From: Mucilaginibacter rubeus
GTDB lineage: Bacteria; Bacteroidota; Bacteroidia; Sphingobacteriales; Sphingobacteriaceae
Length of the DNA: 64,000 nt
Reading direction: 5' to 3'
Assembly (NCBI RefSeq): GCF_003286415.2
Contig: NZ_CP043450.1
Span: forward strand, 6,448,001 to 6,512,000
In this document: in pieces, positions 49,806 through 59,359 of the stretch
Layout of the letters: each line of letters starts with the position of its first letter
Numbering within the stretch: position 1 is the stretch's first letter
Notes under the pieces: model-generated
The model's database searches: none
Told to the model about the DNA's origin: nothing
What the model saw: the letters and a program-made list of their open reading frames with translations, nothing else
Translations under genes and position numbers: made by a program

Positions 49806-50987
49806 ATGTCGCGTTTTAAAGCATTTTCGGTTGTGATACATATTGCGGGATGGCTGCTATTCATGGCCTTTCCGCTGGTGTTTTTAAATAGCCGGGCTTT
49901 TTACAATACTTCCATTACCACTTTTTTACAGAAGCCGGCCTACTGGGTGTTTTGCGTTACCTATATGGTGCTTTTTTATTCAAACGCATACGTTTTCATT
50001 CCAAGGTTTTTTCTGAAAAAGAAATATGCTATTTACAGCGTCATAGTTGTGGTATTATTAGCCGGAGTTTACCTGCTTCGCCCTTTTGACAAGTTAATGC
50101 GCAGTACCGATGGCTGGCGAATGATGAACGGCATGATGATGCGGCATCGCCCTCCGTTTGGTGGCGAGCGTTTTGGTAATGGCTCTTTTGGTGTTCCTCC
50201 GGACGATACCGCCGCCGCGTTTGACCGCCCGCCCTTCCGCTCTGACTCAGCTTATTTTAAAGCGCAGTCTCAGTGGCGCCGGCACCGCATGCGGCCGCTC
50301 GATAGCACCAGCCTGTTCATCTTCCTGATGATCATGGCGCTGAGCATGGCAATAAAAACAGTGCAGCAATGGCAACTAACGGAGCAACGCGCGGCCCGGG
50401 CCGAGGCCGATAAAACCAATGCCGAACTGTCGTTTCTGAAAGCGCAGATCAATCCGCATTTTTTGTTCAACACCTTGAATAATATCTATACCCTTGCGGC
50501 TATTAAAGATGATAACGCGGCAGATAGCATCATGAAGCTATCAAACATTATGCGTTATGTTACCGATGATGTTGCCGAAGATTTTGTTCCGCTGCAAAGC
50601 GAAATAGATTGTATCAGCGACTATATCGAGCTGCAGCGTCTTCGTATCGGCAAAAACACCAAAGTTAATTTTGAAGTTAAAGGCGATATCGACCATAAAC
50701 AGATAGCCCCATTGGTAATGATGACCTTTGTTGAAAATGTTTTTAAATACGGGGTGAGTAAACATGAACCATCTGATATTGATATCAGCGTAGATATCCA
50801 GGGGGTAAAAATCTCGTTTTACTGCAAAAACCGCATCTTCGGTGTACAAAAAAGCGATTATCAGCGTACGGGAATTGGCATCAACAATACAAAAAAGCGT
50901 CTGGATCATTTATACCCCAACAAACATTTATTAAGCATAAGCAGTCTGAATAATGAGTATATTGTTCAACTTACTTTACAAGCTTAA
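49806..50987 (+). CDS. LytS-type sensor histidine kinase
   Basis: 393 aa. Four predicted helices: three in residues 8-92, then a Gly/Pro/Arg-rich periplasmic loop (about 100-165, MMMRHRPPFGGERFGNGSFG), then a helix at 168-186. The kinase core has phospho-acceptor His218 in QINPHFLFNTLNNIYTLA (His_kinase family) and an ATPase N box MTFVENVFKYGV, with GIGINNTKKRL. It pairs with the LytTR regulator 5 nt downstream. Confidence 0.93.
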   Translation: MSRFKAFSVVIHIAGWLLFMAFPLVFLNSRAFYNTSITTFLQKPAYWVFCVTYMVLFYSNAYVFIPRFFLKKKYAIYSVIVVVLLAGVYLLRPFDKLMRSTDGWRMMNGMMMRHRPPFGGERFGNGSFGVPPDDTAAAFDRPPFRSDSAYFKAQSQWRRHRMRPLDSTSLFIFLMIMALSMAIKTVQQWQLTEQRAARAEADKTNAELSFLKAQINPHFLFNTLNNIYTLAAIKDDNAADSIMKLSNIMRYVTDDVAEDFVPLQSEIDCISDYIELQRLRIGKNTKVNFEVKGDIDHKQIAPLVMMTFVENVFKYGVSKHEPSDIDISVDIQGVKISFYCKNRIFGVQKSDYQRTGIGINNTKKRLDHLYPNKHLLSISSLNNEYIVQLTLQA

Positions 50988-50992
50988 ATGAT

Positions 50993-51694
50993 ATGGTGCT
51001 TAAATGTATAGCCATTGATGACGAACCGCTGGCCTTAAGGCTCATAAACGATTATGTGTCCCGTTTTCCGGCGTTGCAAATGGTTAATACTTTTGAAGAC
51101 GCCATATCCGGCGCGGAATTTTTAAAGCACAATCCGGTAGACCTGCTTTTTGTTGATATCAACATGCCCGACATTACCGGGATCGACCTGGTACGTTCGC
51201 TGGATGTGAAGCCTATGGTGATATTTACCACAGCCCATAAAAATTTCGCGTATGAAGGCTTTGAACTGGAAGCCCTTGATTATGTTTTAAAGCCCATTGA
51301 TATTAAGCGCTTCACCAAAGCTGTTGAAAAGGCTGTCGATTACTACAAATACAGAAGCAAGCCCGCCGAAGAAGCGGCGGAGGAAAGCCTGTATGTGTAC
51401 TCCGAATACCGTATGGTTAAGATAGATCTGGGTACTATTGAATATATAGAAAGCATGGAGGATTATATCAAGATCCACATCACCAACGAGAAAACCATCC
51501 TTACACTGATGCCTATGAAAAAGGTATTGGAAAAACTCCCCGCAAGCAAATTTCAGCGCATCCACCGCAGCTATATCGTACCTGTAAACAAGATCCGTTC
51601 CATCCAAAACCGCAAAGTTCAGCTAACCGATGTTGAGTTGCCGATAAGCGAAAGTTATAACGATTTCGCGCGCAACTGGGCAAAGCAGAAGTGA
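50993..51694 (+). CDS. LytTR-family response regulator
   Basis: 233 aa. Receiver with phospho-acceptor Asp55 (LLFVDINMPDITG), Thr in IFTTAHKN and Lys in YVLKPID. The LytTR DNA-binding domain (about 135-233) has EYIESMEDYIKIH and FQRIHRSYIVPVNKIRS. It works with the LytS kinase upstream. No target is evident; the next gene is a secreted adhesin 240 bp away. Confidence 0.95.
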   Translation: MVLKCIAIDDEPLALRLINDYVSRFPALQMVNTFEDAISGAEFLKHNPVDLLFVDINMPDITGIDLVRSLDVKPMVIFTTAHKNFAYEGFELEALDYVLKPIDIKRFTKAVEKAVDYYKYRSKPAEEAAEESLYVYSEYRMVKIDLGTIEYIESMEDYIKIHITNEKTILTLMPMKKVLEKLPASKFQRIHRSYIVPVNKIRSIQNRKVQLTDVELPISESYNDFARNWAKQK

Positions 51695-51934
51695 AAGTAT
51701 TTCAGAGCGTTTACCTTATTTGCCGGTAAATTATCAGTCCCGTTAAGTTCGCCTATACAAAACTGTGATTCATCGATACAATATTGATGAATAGCTGCCA
51801 TGCCCGCATATTTATGTCATAAACCAATTATAACCCCATAAATGGTTTATTAGTACCCCTTTTCATAATAGTTGCGATAGTAGCGTCTGTGTGTTAGTAG
51901 TACATGCAGGCGCTTTTTTAAAAACAGTATTCCG

Positions 51935-53851
51935 TTGGAAGCAAAAAAGTTACTCCCCCTAATCAGCTTTTTTCTCATCTTATTAGTTCGTAAAACAAAT
52001 GCGCAAAGCCTCGGCGATCCGGTTGTGAGTATCACTTTTGGTTCCGGAACCTCAACACACTCTGGCGCGTTGCCTGCCGACTCTGGGTCGACGAGCTATC
52101 CTTACAGTAGTGCCGATTTTCCGAGTGATGGTTATTATACCATTGAAAATACTACTGCTGGTGCGGGCAATGTTTGGTGGTCGGCAACAGATCATACAGG
52201 TAATACAGGAGGGTACATGATGGTAGTAAATGCCAGTAGATCCTTAACCGATTATTTTTATAAACGGACGATTACCGGGTTATGCTCTAATACCACCTAC
52301 CAATTCTCGGCCTGGGTGGTGAACCTGTTGAGGAGCAATGATATCAGTCCGCCAAACATCACGTTCGCCATAGAAAAGACCGATGGGACAACTATTCAAA
52401 GTTATAATACTGGTACCATTGCCCGTACCAGTGGCACTTATAAATGGGTACAGGAGTCATTTAATTTTACCCTGCCTGCAGGTGTTGGCGATGTGGTGAT
52501 CAAGATGATCAATAACAGCGCGGGAGGTGCTCCGGCTAACGACCTGGCTATTGACGATATCGTTTTTCGCCCCTACGGGCCGGTCATAGCGGCAAGTTTC
52601 AGCAGTTCAAGCTCAACCTTAACCGCAGCGGCCTGTTCTGATGTTCCTCAAACTTATACGCTTAGCACTACTATCCCCAGCGGGTATACGGTTTTATGGC
52701 AGTCTAAAAACGGCAATGGCGCCTGGACAGATCTTACCGGGACAAATAGCACCAGTTCGACCTACCAGATCGTATCACCAACAGTGGCCGGAACTTATTA
52801 TTATCGCGCCGTAACGGCACAGGCAGGGAACATCAATTCGGCACTTTGCAGGTCGGCATCAAATGTGCTTACGCTGACTGTCGGGGCGCCGCCTTCATCA
52901 ACAGCAACAGCCAATACGCCGGTATGCGCGGGCACAACATTGTCGCTAAATGCATCAACCGGAGTAAGCTATAAATGGACGGGGCCAAATGGTTTTACAT
53001 CGGTACTTCAAAACCCAACCATCGATAATGTGACGGCCGCGGCTGCCGGAAATTATTCGGTTACCATTAAATCGTCATCGGGATGCGAGGTTACAGTTCC
53101 GTTATCGGTGATTGTGAATGCCCAGCCTGTTGCAGCTGTAGCGCCGGTTGAGCCAATATGCGAAGGCAGTTCGGTAACCTTAAATGCCAGCGGTGGCTCA
53201 ACCTATTCATGGTCGCCCACTACAGGTCTTTCTGATGCAGGTATTGCCAATCCGGTAGCAAGCCCCACAGATACCACGCTTTATACGGTTACCGTAAGTA
53301 ACGGAACCTGTACTTCAACCGCTCAGGTTCAGGTTAACGTACTTAAAAAGCCGGTAGCTAATGCGGGTCCCGACAGGCACATTACCCATGGACAGTCAGT
53401 TACGTTAAACGGCAGTGCCAAGGGAACAAATGTAAGCTATTACTGGACCCCGACCGATAACCTGAGCAGCAGCCTTGAACTGAAGCCAACAGCGTCACCG
53501 CTTGAAGACATTACCTATACTCTGCACGTGGTATCAAACTCCGGCTGCGGCGATGAAGCTACCGACGAAGTATTTGTGCGTGTTTACAAAAAAGTGGTGA
53601 TCCCAAATACCTTTACACCCAATGGCGATGGTGTTAACGACACCTGGAACATTGAAGCATTGGACACCTATCCAACTTCAACTACACAAGTATTTAACCG
53701 CTACGGCGGACTGGTATTTAAAAGTACCGGCTACCCCAAAGCCTGGGACGGCAAATACAGCGGTCAGGATATCCCATCGGGCACATACTATTACGTAATA
53801 GATTTAAAAAATGGCAATGTGATGAGCGGCTGGGTGATGGTGATGAGGTGA
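51935..53851 (+). CDS. Secreted Ig/PKD-repeat adhesin with T9SS type B sorting domain
   Basis: 638 aa. The only usable start is TTG at 51935 (MEAKKLLPLISFFLILLVRK), giving a signal peptide that ends NAQ. The body is beta-rich: a jelly-roll-like part (about 30-210), then Ig/PKD-type repeats (VCAGTTLSLNAS, ICEGSSVTLNAS, HGQSVTLNGSA). The C-terminus is the gliding motility-associated CHU_C domain (VIPNTFTPNGDGVNDTWNI, FNRYGGLVF), which directs export by the type IX secretion system and cell-surface attachment. Confidence 0.88.
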   Translation: MEAKKLLPLISFFLILLVRKTNAQSLGDPVVSITFGSGTSTHSGALPADSGSTSYPYSSADFPSDGYYTIENTTAGAGNVWWSATDHTGNTGGYMMVVNASRSLTDYFYKRTITGLCSNTTYQFSAWVVNLLRSNDISPPNITFAIEKTDGTTIQSYNTGTIARTSGTYKWVQESFNFTLPAGVGDVVIKMINNSAGGAPANDLAIDDIVFRPYGPVIAASFSSSSSTLTAAACSDVPQTYTLSTTIPSGYTVLWQSKNGNGAWTDLTGTNSTSSTYQIVSPTVAGTYYYRAVTAQAGNINSALCRSASNVLTLTVGAPPSSTATANTPVCAGTTLSLNASTGVSYKWTGPNGFTSVLQNPTIDNVTAAAAGNYSVTIKSSSGCEVTVPLSVIVNAQPVAAVAPVEPICEGSSVTLNASGGSTYSWSPTTGLSDAGIANPVASPTDTTLYTVTVSNGTCTSTAQVQVNVLKKPVANAGPDRHITHGQSVTLNGSAKGTNVSYYWTPTDNLSSSLELKPTASPLEDITYTLHVVSNSGCGDEATDEVFVRVYKKVVIPNTFTPNGDGVNDTWNIEALDTYPTSTTQVFNRYGGLVFKSTGYPKAWDGKYSGQDIPSGTYYYVIDLKNGNVMSGWVMVMR

Positions 53852-53856
53852 TTTTT

Positions 53857-53990
53857 GGTTCATGGATGATAGTTCATAGTTCATGGCTGAATTGCAGGGC
53901 GGATGGCTTTTAGCTTGATAGTCAACAGCCGAATTGCAAAGTGAACAAAGGTGACCATTACCATGAACCATGATCTATAAACCATGAACT
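53857..53990. repeat. Inverted repeat family 4, copy 2, running into a gene end
   Basis: The left arm at 53857-53885 (GGTTCATGGATGATAGTTCA) pairs with about 53960-53990 (ACCATGAACCATGATCTATA). The right arm covers the stop codon and the last codons of the FAD monooxygenase gene. Confidence 0.75.
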
Positions 53991-55576
53991 ACCCCCGCTA
54001 CATTCAGCAGGTAATTATCCATCATATCAATATCCACTACATCATTTAAAAAGCCAATGTGCATATCGGGCCGGATGATGAGTGCTTTCTTTTGATTTTC
54101 CTTGACGTCGAAAGCATCAAAAATGTGTTGGTTTTTGGTTGATGGGGGCAGGTAAAAAAAGTTGAGGCTGGCCCCGTAGTTCTGAGTGATCCATTTGGCT
54201 AAGGTAAACAGGTCGATCTCTTTGAGTTTGCCTAAGCAAATGAGCGTAAAGCCGGGTTTGCTGCACCATTCATGCAGATCGGTTTCCAGCTGGCGTTTTT
54301 CGTCGAAAACCTTGAGATAAGGCAGCCTGTCGCCTGCTTTGATCTGGCTGGCATGGCTTAGGTTAAGGTTTATGCTGCTATCGCGATAGGCGATGCCGGT
54401 TTGTGACACGCGTTTAAAAAATGCCTCGCGCAAATGAGGTTTACTCCATACCCATTTTAAAACTACGGGCAGTAAATACTTCTTCAGCAAATTAATAAAC
54501 CAGTTGCGCGACAGGATCATTTTAAAAATACGGTCGGTGGTATTGAGCAGATCTTTAGCTACCGGCATTCTTTCCTGCGCGTAGCTATCTAAAACCGATG
54601 CTTTAAGCTGGTTATTAACAATGCCGGCCAGTTTCCAGGCCAGGTTATAGGCATCCTGCAAGCCCGTGTTCATACCCTGCCCGCCAACCGGCGAATGGAT
54701 ATGTGCGGCATCGCCAATTAAAAAGCAGCGTTGCTCCCTGAATTTATCGGCCATGCGGTGGTGCAGGCGATAAGTGGTGAACCAGTTGGTTTGCTCAACA
54801 ATGATCTGTTGTTTAGTTACTTCCCGCAGGTGCGGTAGTGCTTCTTCAATTTGCAATTCATCTTTCTTATCAAACGCATCGGGAAGGTTACCTACCACGC
54901 GATAACTCCGTTCATCGGGCATTGGGAAAAAGCCCGCGAACCCTTTTTTTGACAGGAACAGGTTTACTTTATCGCCAAAATCTGCATCTATTTTGATATC
55001 GGCCAAATAAAACTGGTGCTGATAGGTATCGCCGTTAAAAGGAATGTTCAGCTGCTTACGTACGGTGCTGTGCGCGCCGTCGGCGCCAATCAGCCAATCG
55101 CAGGTAATGGTTTGTTTATCCTCGCCACTTTGCAGCTGCAGGGTTACTTTTTCGGTATTTTGATTTAAGGATAGCAGCGAAGTATTCCAGTAAACGGGGC
55201 AGCAATTGAGTGTGATAAAATCCAGCAATAACCGCTCGTTTTTGCTCTGTGGATACATCTGGATAAAAGGAAAAGCTGTTTGAGCTTCGCCAACGTTTGA
55301 AAGTGAAAGACCGGCTACCTCTTCCCCTTCCTGGTTAAATTGAACACCGCCACCACGTTTGCCATCGATGAGCACCTTATCTATAATGCCCATTTGCCTG
55401 TAAATCTCCATAGACCGTGCCTGGACTGCCAACGCTTTTGAATGCGAAGTTGGGCCCTGCCTGCTATCGATAATTACCGGCTGCACACCATAGCGCAAAA
55501 GCTGGGCGGCCATCATCAAACCCGATGGGCCGGCGCCTACAATTACAACCGGGGTATGCTGCTGGCTTATGGTCAT
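53975..55576 (-). CDS. FAD-dependent aromatic monooxygenase (PheA/TfdB type)
   Basis: 533 aa. Rossmann motif GAGPSG (14-19) in VVIVGAGPSGLMMAAQLLRYG, DG motif IGADGAHSTVRKQL and GD motif LIGDAAHIHSPVGGQGMN, with a C-terminal thioredoxin-like domain. It hydroxylates a ring substrate using NAD(P)H and O2; substrate unknown. It overlaps the RsmI-like gene by 4 nt (ATGA), so the two are translationally coupled. The last five residues (VVHGL) are encoded in a repeat arm, a sign that the original 3' end was replaced. Confidence 0.9.
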   Translation of the reverse strand: MTISQQHTPVVIVGAGPSGLMMAAQLLRYGVQPVIIDSRQGPTSHSKALAVQARSMEIYRQMGIIDKVLIDGKRGGGVQFNQEGEEVAGLSLSNVGEAQTAFPFIQMYPQSKNERLLLDFITLNCCPVYWNTSLLSLNQNTEKVTLQLQSGEDKQTITCDWLIGADGAHSTVRKQLNIPFNGDTYQHQFYLADIKIDADFGDKVNLFLSKKGFAGFFPMPDERSYRVVGNLPDAFDKKDELQIEEALPHLREVTKQQIIVEQTNWFTTYRLHHRMADKFREQRCFLIGDAAHIHSPVGGQGMNTGLQDAYNLAWKLAGIVNNQLKASVLDSYAQERMPVAKDLLNTTDRIFKMILSRNWFINLLKKYLLPVVLKWVWSKPHLREAFFKRVSQTGIAYRDSSINLNLSHASQIKAGDRLPYLKVFDEKRQLETDLHEWCSKPGFTLICLGKLKEIDLFTLAKWITQNYGASLNFFYLPPSTKNQHIFDAFDVKENQKKALIIRPDMHIGFLNDVVDIDMMDNYLLNVAGVVHGL

Positions 55577-56289
55577 TTATTGCCGTGATAGAGTAAAAAG
55601 ATGGTTGGGCGTTTATGCAGATCGGGCACCTTCTTTTGCCAATCGGCAATGGTTTTGGTTTGTACCAACTCGGTAGCGGCTGTAAGATCGCAGGCTATAC
55701 AGAGTTTGGTTTTAGGGTTACCGCTTTTCAGAATCTCCTCAAGCATAGGGTTATTGCGGAAAGGTGTTTCAATAAACATCTGGGTTTGATCGAGCTTTAT
55801 TGCCGTACTTTCCAGTTCTTTGATTTTTTTGGCGCGAAGCACTTTATCAATAGGCAGGTAACCATGAAAGGCGAAACTTTGACCGCTAAAGCCCGAAGCC
55901 ATCAGCGCCAGTAAAATGGAGCTTGGGCCAACTAAAGGCACAACCTTAATACCCATGCGATGGGCTTTATCCACAATCTCAGCTCCCGGATCGGCTACGC
56001 CAGGACAGCCGGCTTCGCTCATCAGGCCGACATCATTACCGGCTTGCAGGCCTTTAAAAAAGTCGGCGTTGCCCATATCGCGGTTATGTTTGCCATAATC
56101 GTGAATAACGAGTTCGCTTTGCGGGGTTTTCAGTCCGGCTTCTTTTAAAAAGCGGCGGGCGGTTTTTTCGTTCTCCACAATGTATTCTTTGATACTGTTT
56201 ATGGTATCAACCAGGTATGGCGTAAATGATTTAGCGGCCGCGTCATCGGCCAATGGTACGGGAATTAAATAAAGGGTTCCATAGGGCAT
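55573..56289 (-). CDS. RsmI-like SAM-dependent methyltransferase
   Basis: 238 aa. Tetrapyrrole-methylase/RsmI fold: LYLIPVPLADD at the start, GNDVGLMSEAGCPGVADPGAEIV, and LVGPSSILLALMASGFSGQSFAFHGYLP. RsmI methylates the 2'-O of C1402 in 16S rRNA; this shorter Bacteroidota form may be a paralogue with another target. It starts 4-5 nt after a CAACTTTG box that resembles a -7 element. The FAD monooxygenase follows with a 4-nt overlap. Confidence 0.88.
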   Translation of the reverse strand: MPYGTLYLIPVPLADDAAAKSFTPYLVDTINSIKEYIVENEKTARRFLKEAGLKTPQSELVIHDYGKHNRDMGNADFFKGLQAGNDVGLMSEAGCPGVADPGAEIVDKAHRMGIKVVPLVGPSSILLALMASGFSGQSFAFHGYLPIDKVLRAKKIKELESTAIKLDQTQMFIETPFRNNPMLEEILKSGNPKTKLCIACDLTAATELVQTKTIADWQKKVPDLHKRPTIFLLYHGNK

Positions 56290-56343
56290 ATTGCAAAGTT
56301 GGTGTTTTTTGTTTAAATTAAGCTATCAAAAGGAGGCGGAAAA

Positions 56344-57060
56344 ATGAGACAGTTAGGTGCAAATTGGTTTATTGAAGGTCATATTGATTTTGAATACAAA
56401 AAATATATCCTGTTAAGCTATCTGCAGGAAATTAACAGCCATTTCGATAACAGCCGCTTATACCCTAACCTGGCCGACCTGATTTTCCACTATAATAACC
56501 TCATCGATTTCAAAACGAATAAATCACTGTTACAGCAGGCTTTTCCGCAACGCTTATCCCAGGCCGATATTGATGCCGTAAAGCTTACCTATCAAAAGAT
56601 CATCACCGATGATCAGAGCATGCAGGAGATAGAGCATATCATTACCTATGCTCTCGGCAAAATAGATCCGGCTATAAAAACCGGCAGGGATATTTATGAT
56701 TTTGTTGAAAGGCATGTTAATATCGATCCTGTGGGTATTATCCCTTTAATGCCTTACCATGGCTATTTCTCGCTGCGTAACGGCAAGGAAAGTACCAACC
56801 GGATATATGAATACCAGATTACTATTTTTGAGGGCAAGGACGATAAATACCGCGGCATCAATATATCTTTTGTTGATACCTATGAGCAAAGCATAGCCAA
56901 TACTCCCGAAAGTATCAAATTGCACCTCATTAACCGTAATAAATTTATACCCAACCCGGCTGTTTATTATGTACACAGTGATATTACTTTCCCACTTGAG
57001 CAAACGCTGTTGCCTGTGGCTAAAAGGAGTTTGGTGAAGTTTATCTCTAATGCGGCGTAA
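56344..57060 (+). CDS. Conserved unknown protein with a strong Shine-Dalgarno
   Basis: 238 aa, no signal peptide or membrane helix, predicted mixed alpha/beta. An N-terminal helical half (FEYKKYILLSYLQEINSHFDN) precedes a C-terminal half with regular strands (NRIYEYQITIFEG, YRGINISFVDTY) and a conserved-looking PNPAVYYV. I do not recognise the family. AGGAGG at 56331-56336, 7 nt from the ATG, is a strong ribosome site, unusual in this phylum. It is divergent from the RsmI-like gene, 54 bp apart. Confidence 0.75.
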   Translation: MRQLGANWFIEGHIDFEYKKYILLSYLQEINSHFDNSRLYPNLADLIFHYNNLIDFKTNKSLLQQAFPQRLSQADIDAVKLTYQKIITDDQSMQEIEHIITYALGKIDPAIKTGRDIYDFVERHVNIDPVGIIPLMPYHGYFSLRNGKESTNRIYEYQITIFEGKDDKYRGINISFVDTYEQSIANTPESIKLHLINRNKFIPNPAVYYVHSDITFPLEQTLLPVAKRSLVKFISNAA

Positions 57061-57293
57061 AAGCATTTAACTATAGGTGCTGTCATAATCTTTCCCAAAA
57101 AGCTGCTTTACAGAGATAAACATTTATATTCGTTACCAAATAAACCTGAAATAGAAAGGCAATAAGTTGCGTACTTATGCCTTATTTTTTAACCAGTAAA
57201 ATAACTGTAAAGCTGACATTATCTGATTGTGCATTATTTGGCGAGTCTAAAATGACGTGCAAATTTTAAGATGCTCCCCCAATTTATAATCAT

Positions 57294-59237
57294 ATGAGAA
57301 AACTTTTAATCGCGTTCCTTTTGTTAAATGGCTTTGTAAGTCAGGCTCAAATTAAGCCCTCGGGTATTCTGTTAAATGATAAAAATGCCCGGGTCAAAAC
57401 CGCTAAGGAATTTTCGGTAGTATCTGCTTCAGATAGCAATCATCCGGTTGAATTAACTTTTCAAACTCATACTTGCGTTGGCGTGAGCCGGGAAGATAAT
57501 AAATGGTACGTTCTGCCTTTAAATGACGCCTCTGGTAAAATCAGCGCAAATACAAATTTGTGGATCCTGCCGCAGAACGCGCTTTCCAAGGACAACTCAT
57601 ATTTGATCAAATTATCAGGAAGCGACTCGGTTACGGCCGTTTCTGAAAACGACCGGTTAAAGGTAAATGTATACTCCAAAAAATTTGAGTTGTATACCGC
57701 CGAAGCCCGCCCGCATAGCGATTGTTTTAATAACCGTTATGCCCTCAACATACAAGGCGGCGATGCTTTTGCAAACACCCTGGCCGGTTTTTACTGGGGA
57801 ACCATGTTGCAATCGGTAATTGAAAAAACTAAGGCCAAAAATTATCCTTATTCAAGTGGGTATGTTATCAGCACCTTAAATCCTAAGGCTTATGCCGGTT
57901 CATACCCGGATGTTGATCACGAATTTCAGATAAAGGGGCGGCTGGCTTTTGCCTCTGATCTTGATATTGACGTAGTAAGGCGCATGATGGAACTTCAGTT
58001 TAAATTGATGCAGGATGACCCAGAAGGTTTGTTTAGAGATCCATGTTCTGTACAGCCCAGTGGCGAACGCGAATATCATATCCGCAGGAACAGTCAAAAT
58101 AATAAGGTAAATGCCAATATGTTTTTATTAACCGGCAATATGGAAATTCAGGAAGAGGCATTCCATTATTTTGAAGCCACCAAAGATTCTGCATGGCTCA
58201 GTAAAAACATCGAAAACCTTGAAAAGGCCGCCGCGCTTACTATTGCAAACACAGATCAGTATGGGCGTGTATGGTCTGACGTATATTATGAAGACCAGGT
58301 AATGAAAGATGGCCGGGAAACAATGTCGGGCGCGTTGGCAGCTTATACTTTTCAATTGCTGGCACAAATGGAAAGCATTTTGAACCGGGGAAATAAATCA
58401 GATTACTATGCTGGATTTTCAAAAAAGATAGCCCATCAATTGGTTCAGCCATTACCACAGGGTTTTTGGGATGAGCAGGAACAACGGTTTGTGGATTGGG
58501 TAGACAGAAGCGGCGTAAAACACAATCACATTCACTTACTGGCCAATATTTTGCCTGCCATGTTTGGTTATACGACAGAAGCTCAAACCCAGGCGGTTGC
58601 CAAGCTGGTTAACTCAAACCTGGCCGAATTTCAACGGTTCCCGAGTTTTATCTCGGCAGATGTAGCAGCCTATGACAAAAATGAAATAGGCGATGGCGGC
58701 CCCTATGATCTTTGCGCCGCCGGACGTTACTGGTGGTGGGATGCTTCATACTGGAAATGGCTTAACAACAACGAGATGCTGTATAATCAACTTAAAACCG
58801 TTGCTGCCGAGGCTGTTAAAGATTCTTATTACATGGGCGAAAGGTACGATATGAACCATGTTTACTACGTTGACAATAAAGACTGGCACGGTGCAGATAT
58901 GTATTATGAATATCCCTGCGTTTATACATCCATTTTGATAGATAATTATTTAGGAATTCAGCACACCTTAAATGCCGATTTAAGCATTAAGCCCAAGGTT
59001 AACGGATATGGCACAATTGAATTTACAAATCCGCTATACAATATTCGTTATACAATTACTGCAAAAGGGTTTAAGCTAAAGAACCTGTCCAACAAGCCAA
59101 GGCGTTTTGCTGTGGATCTATCATCGGTATTTAAAGGGAAGCAATTGAAATTGGCTGGTAAGTTGAGAATAGAAAGCCCGGATGCTGTAATTACGTTAGC
59201 GGCGAATGAAGAAGCGAATTGGGTTTTAAGTAATTGA
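57294..59237 (+). CDS. Secreted six-hairpin glycosidase-like protein
   Basis: 647 aa with signal peptide MRKLLIAFLLLNGFVSQAQ. An N-terminal beta domain (20-about 190) precedes an (alpha/alpha)6 barrel (about 230-570; MMELQFKLMQDDPEG, NVEEAFHYFEATKD-like QEEAFHYFEATKDS, WSDVYYEDQVMKDGRETMSG) and a short beta C-terminus. This layout is that of GH families 15/63/78/95-type glycosidases, but I cannot assign a family. Candidate acids are in DVYYED and in YYEYP. It stands alone with no sugar genes next to it. Confidence 0.7.
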   Translation: MRKLLIAFLLLNGFVSQAQIKPSGILLNDKNARVKTAKEFSVVSASDSNHPVELTFQTHTCVGVSREDNKWYVLPLNDASGKISANTNLWILPQNALSKDNSYLIKLSGSDSVTAVSENDRLKVNVYSKKFELYTAEARPHSDCFNNRYALNIQGGDAFANTLAGFYWGTMLQSVIEKTKAKNYPYSSGYVISTLNPKAYAGSYPDVDHEFQIKGRLAFASDLDIDVVRRMMELQFKLMQDDPEGLFRDPCSVQPSGEREYHIRRNSQNNKVNANMFLLTGNMEIQEEAFHYFEATKDSAWLSKNIENLEKAAALTIANTDQYGRVWSDVYYEDQVMKDGRETMSGALAAYTFQLLAQMESILNRGNKSDYYAGFSKKIAHQLVQPLPQGFWDEQEQRFVDWVDRSGVKHNHIHLLANILPAMFGYTTEAQTQAVAKLVNSNLAEFQRFPSFISADVAAYDKNEIGDGGPYDLCAAGRYWWWDASYWKWLNNNEMLYNQLKTVAAEAVKDSYYMGERYDMNHVYYVDNKDWHGADMYYEYPCVYTSILIDNYLGIQHTLNADLSIKPKVNGYGTIEFTNPLYNIRYTITAKGFKLKNLSNKPRRFAVDLSSVFKGKQLKLAGKLRIESPDAVITLAANEEANWVLSN

Positions 59238-59257
59238 TAGAAAAGCGCTTCATCATG

Positions 59258-59335
59258 TCATTGCGAGGCACAAAGCAATCCCAAACTATACAGGACGGCC
59301 CTGCAAATCGGGGATTGCTTCGTGCCTCGCAATGA
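59258..59335. repeat. Palindromic repeat family 1, copy F
   Basis: Arms TCATTGCGAGGCACAAAGCAATCCC and GGGATTGCTTCGTGCCTCGCAATGA, with the centre AAACTATACAGGACGGCCCTGC. It lies between convergent genes, 20 nt past the glycosidase stop. Confidence 0.9.
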
Positions 59336-59359
59336 TGCTTTTTTAATATTCCGTTTATT

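Noticed and set aside
51901..51934. Upstream ATG at 51904 as the adhesin start
   Set aside because: It is in another frame and stops after five codons; the TTG at 51935 leads straight into a good signal peptide.
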